The position numbers and the translations under genes were made by a program. Shown here piece by piece: positions 62,851 to 64,000 of a stretch of DNA of 64,000 bases. Location of the stretch: the NCBI GenBank assembly GCA_008973525.1, contig WACJ01000351.1, positions 62,001-126,000 on the forward strand, written 5' to 3'. The stretch is from Stenopsyche tienmushanensis. Taxonomy: Eukaryota > Arthropoda > Insecta > Trichoptera > Stenopsychidae. Within the stretch, counting starts at the first letter, position 1. Each line of letters opens with the position of its first letter. Under the pieces are notes generated by a model. That model saw only the letters and a list, made by a program, of their open reading frames with translations. It was not told the origin of the DNA and did not search any database.

Positions 62851-64000
62851 AATTGATAAAATTAAATAAATTTTATTACATGAATGTAACCCTATGTTAG
62901 TGTTTAAAAGTTAACGTTAAAAATGAAACGAATATATTATCTCAAACAGGAATTGAAACAAATAATTTTAAACTTCAAACTATTATCGCTAATTTTTAGA
63001 GATTTTATAGAGAATTCAATAATTTGTTTGTTCGTGTTCTATTGGATTCTTTGTTATATATTTATCGTTGTGAATGTGAACATTGTGATCGAAAAAGTGT
63101 GCATCTGCGATTCATTACGATCATTTAAAATCATTTTTTTAAATTATTTTGTATCGATTTAACTCAGTTTTTTAATAAATTTTGATATAAAAACGTAAAT
63201 CGATCATCTGATCGACGATCTATGATGATTTTCTCATTCGAACGATGCACATTTTTAAGCACATTCAAAAGTGTTCATGAGCCTAATGGATTTGGCATTA
63301 ATACGGAATTGTCAAATCGATGATAATAATATGGAACTTGTAAATAAATTTACATTTTTATGTGTTATTTATTCAATCACTTATGTTCATCATCATAAAA
63401 TGTTTTTTTTATGTGATTTTTAAAATGTACATAATTGATGGTGCCAATTTCGATGAAACTGATAACGAAATTCTTCCAAAATCGACAATTGAGCCAATTT
63501 AGCATGTGCCAAATTGTATGAATCAAAATTTAATTACTTTCGAAAAAAATAATTTCATGTCGACTCCTTCCATTATTTGTATTGCAAGAGATATATCGAT
63601 CATTTTCATTGGAATATCAAGTTAACCATTAACATAAGAAGAGTATTAATCCTCAATTATACATATTATGATGATTTAATAAATAAAACGTTACCGTTGT
63701 AACGTAAACTACGACTTGTTTCATTTATTTACTAATATAGCCCGAAGAAACCCGAACAGATAAAAATAAATTAGAAGAAACCCAATAGGTCGATGAAACC
63801 CATTTGGATGCTGGATGAAATAATGGAGAAAATTGTGTGCCAAGGTTGTCTGGAAACTTGAATCCTCTTAGTGAATAGTTTGCTTTGCAACCCAGTATCC
63901 TTTGTATGTGATACGTTTTCAAAATGTCTGAAAAATATCGTTAATTCCGAACATATATTTATTTTTGATTCGATTTAATGTAACAAAGTCAATTAAAAAT

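Larger units (their letters stand above)
61216..64000 (+). other. Neuroligin 3' UTR and downstream AT-rich DNA
   Basis: The start is 3' UTR of unknown length. It contains the 13-base inverted repeat at 61769-61815 and an (AT)n tract at 62811-62850. No further gene was recognised up to the window end. Confidence 0.6.

Overview
This is a eukaryotic, AT-rich window, almost certainly from an insect. The evidence is long introns with GT-AG junctions, many mariner, piggyBac-like, hAT-like and Jockey/R1-type transposon remnants, and a multi-exon gene whose protein is clearly an insect-type neuroligin.

The only confidently identified protein-coding gene is that neuroligin, on the + strand. Twelve exons lie between 33724 and 61215, all joined by GT-AG introns with consistent reading phases. 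They encode most of the extracellular cholinesterase-like domain (the catalytic serine position is glycine), a stalk with low-complexity Pro/Thr stretches, one transmembrane helix (about 60229-60300), a cytoplasmic tail of about 300 residues, and a stop at 61213-61215. The signal peptide and the first part of the cholinesterase domain were not found. They probably lie upstream of the window, which would make 1-33723 mostly one large intron. One exon (56134-56178, 15 codons) looks like an optional in-frame cassette. The tail carries a candidate WAVE-complex (WIRS) motif and ends in a sequence that fits a class II rather than a class I PDZ ligand.

A tRNA-Thr(UGU) gene lies antisense inside an intron at 43735-43807. 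The rest is non-coding DNA with transposon debris. There are five mariner lineages or fragments (2409-3078, 6440-6960, 24228-24486 with a related tail at 38157-38240, 39905-41132, 57979-58325), a Jockey-type reverse transcriptase piece (13359-13608) and an R1-like 3' piece (16137-16418). There are also tRNA-derived SINE fragments, four dispersed repeat families present in two or three copies, a hAT-like MITE (54871-55623), and a degenerate copy of an unnamed repetitive protein family (8974-10216). Scattered GC-richer, repeat-poor blocks may be conserved regulatory DNA of the neuroligin locus, but this cannot be tested from one sequence.

Coordinates of exons and terminal repeats were read base by base. 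Homology statements rest on recognising family motifs by eye, not on searches.
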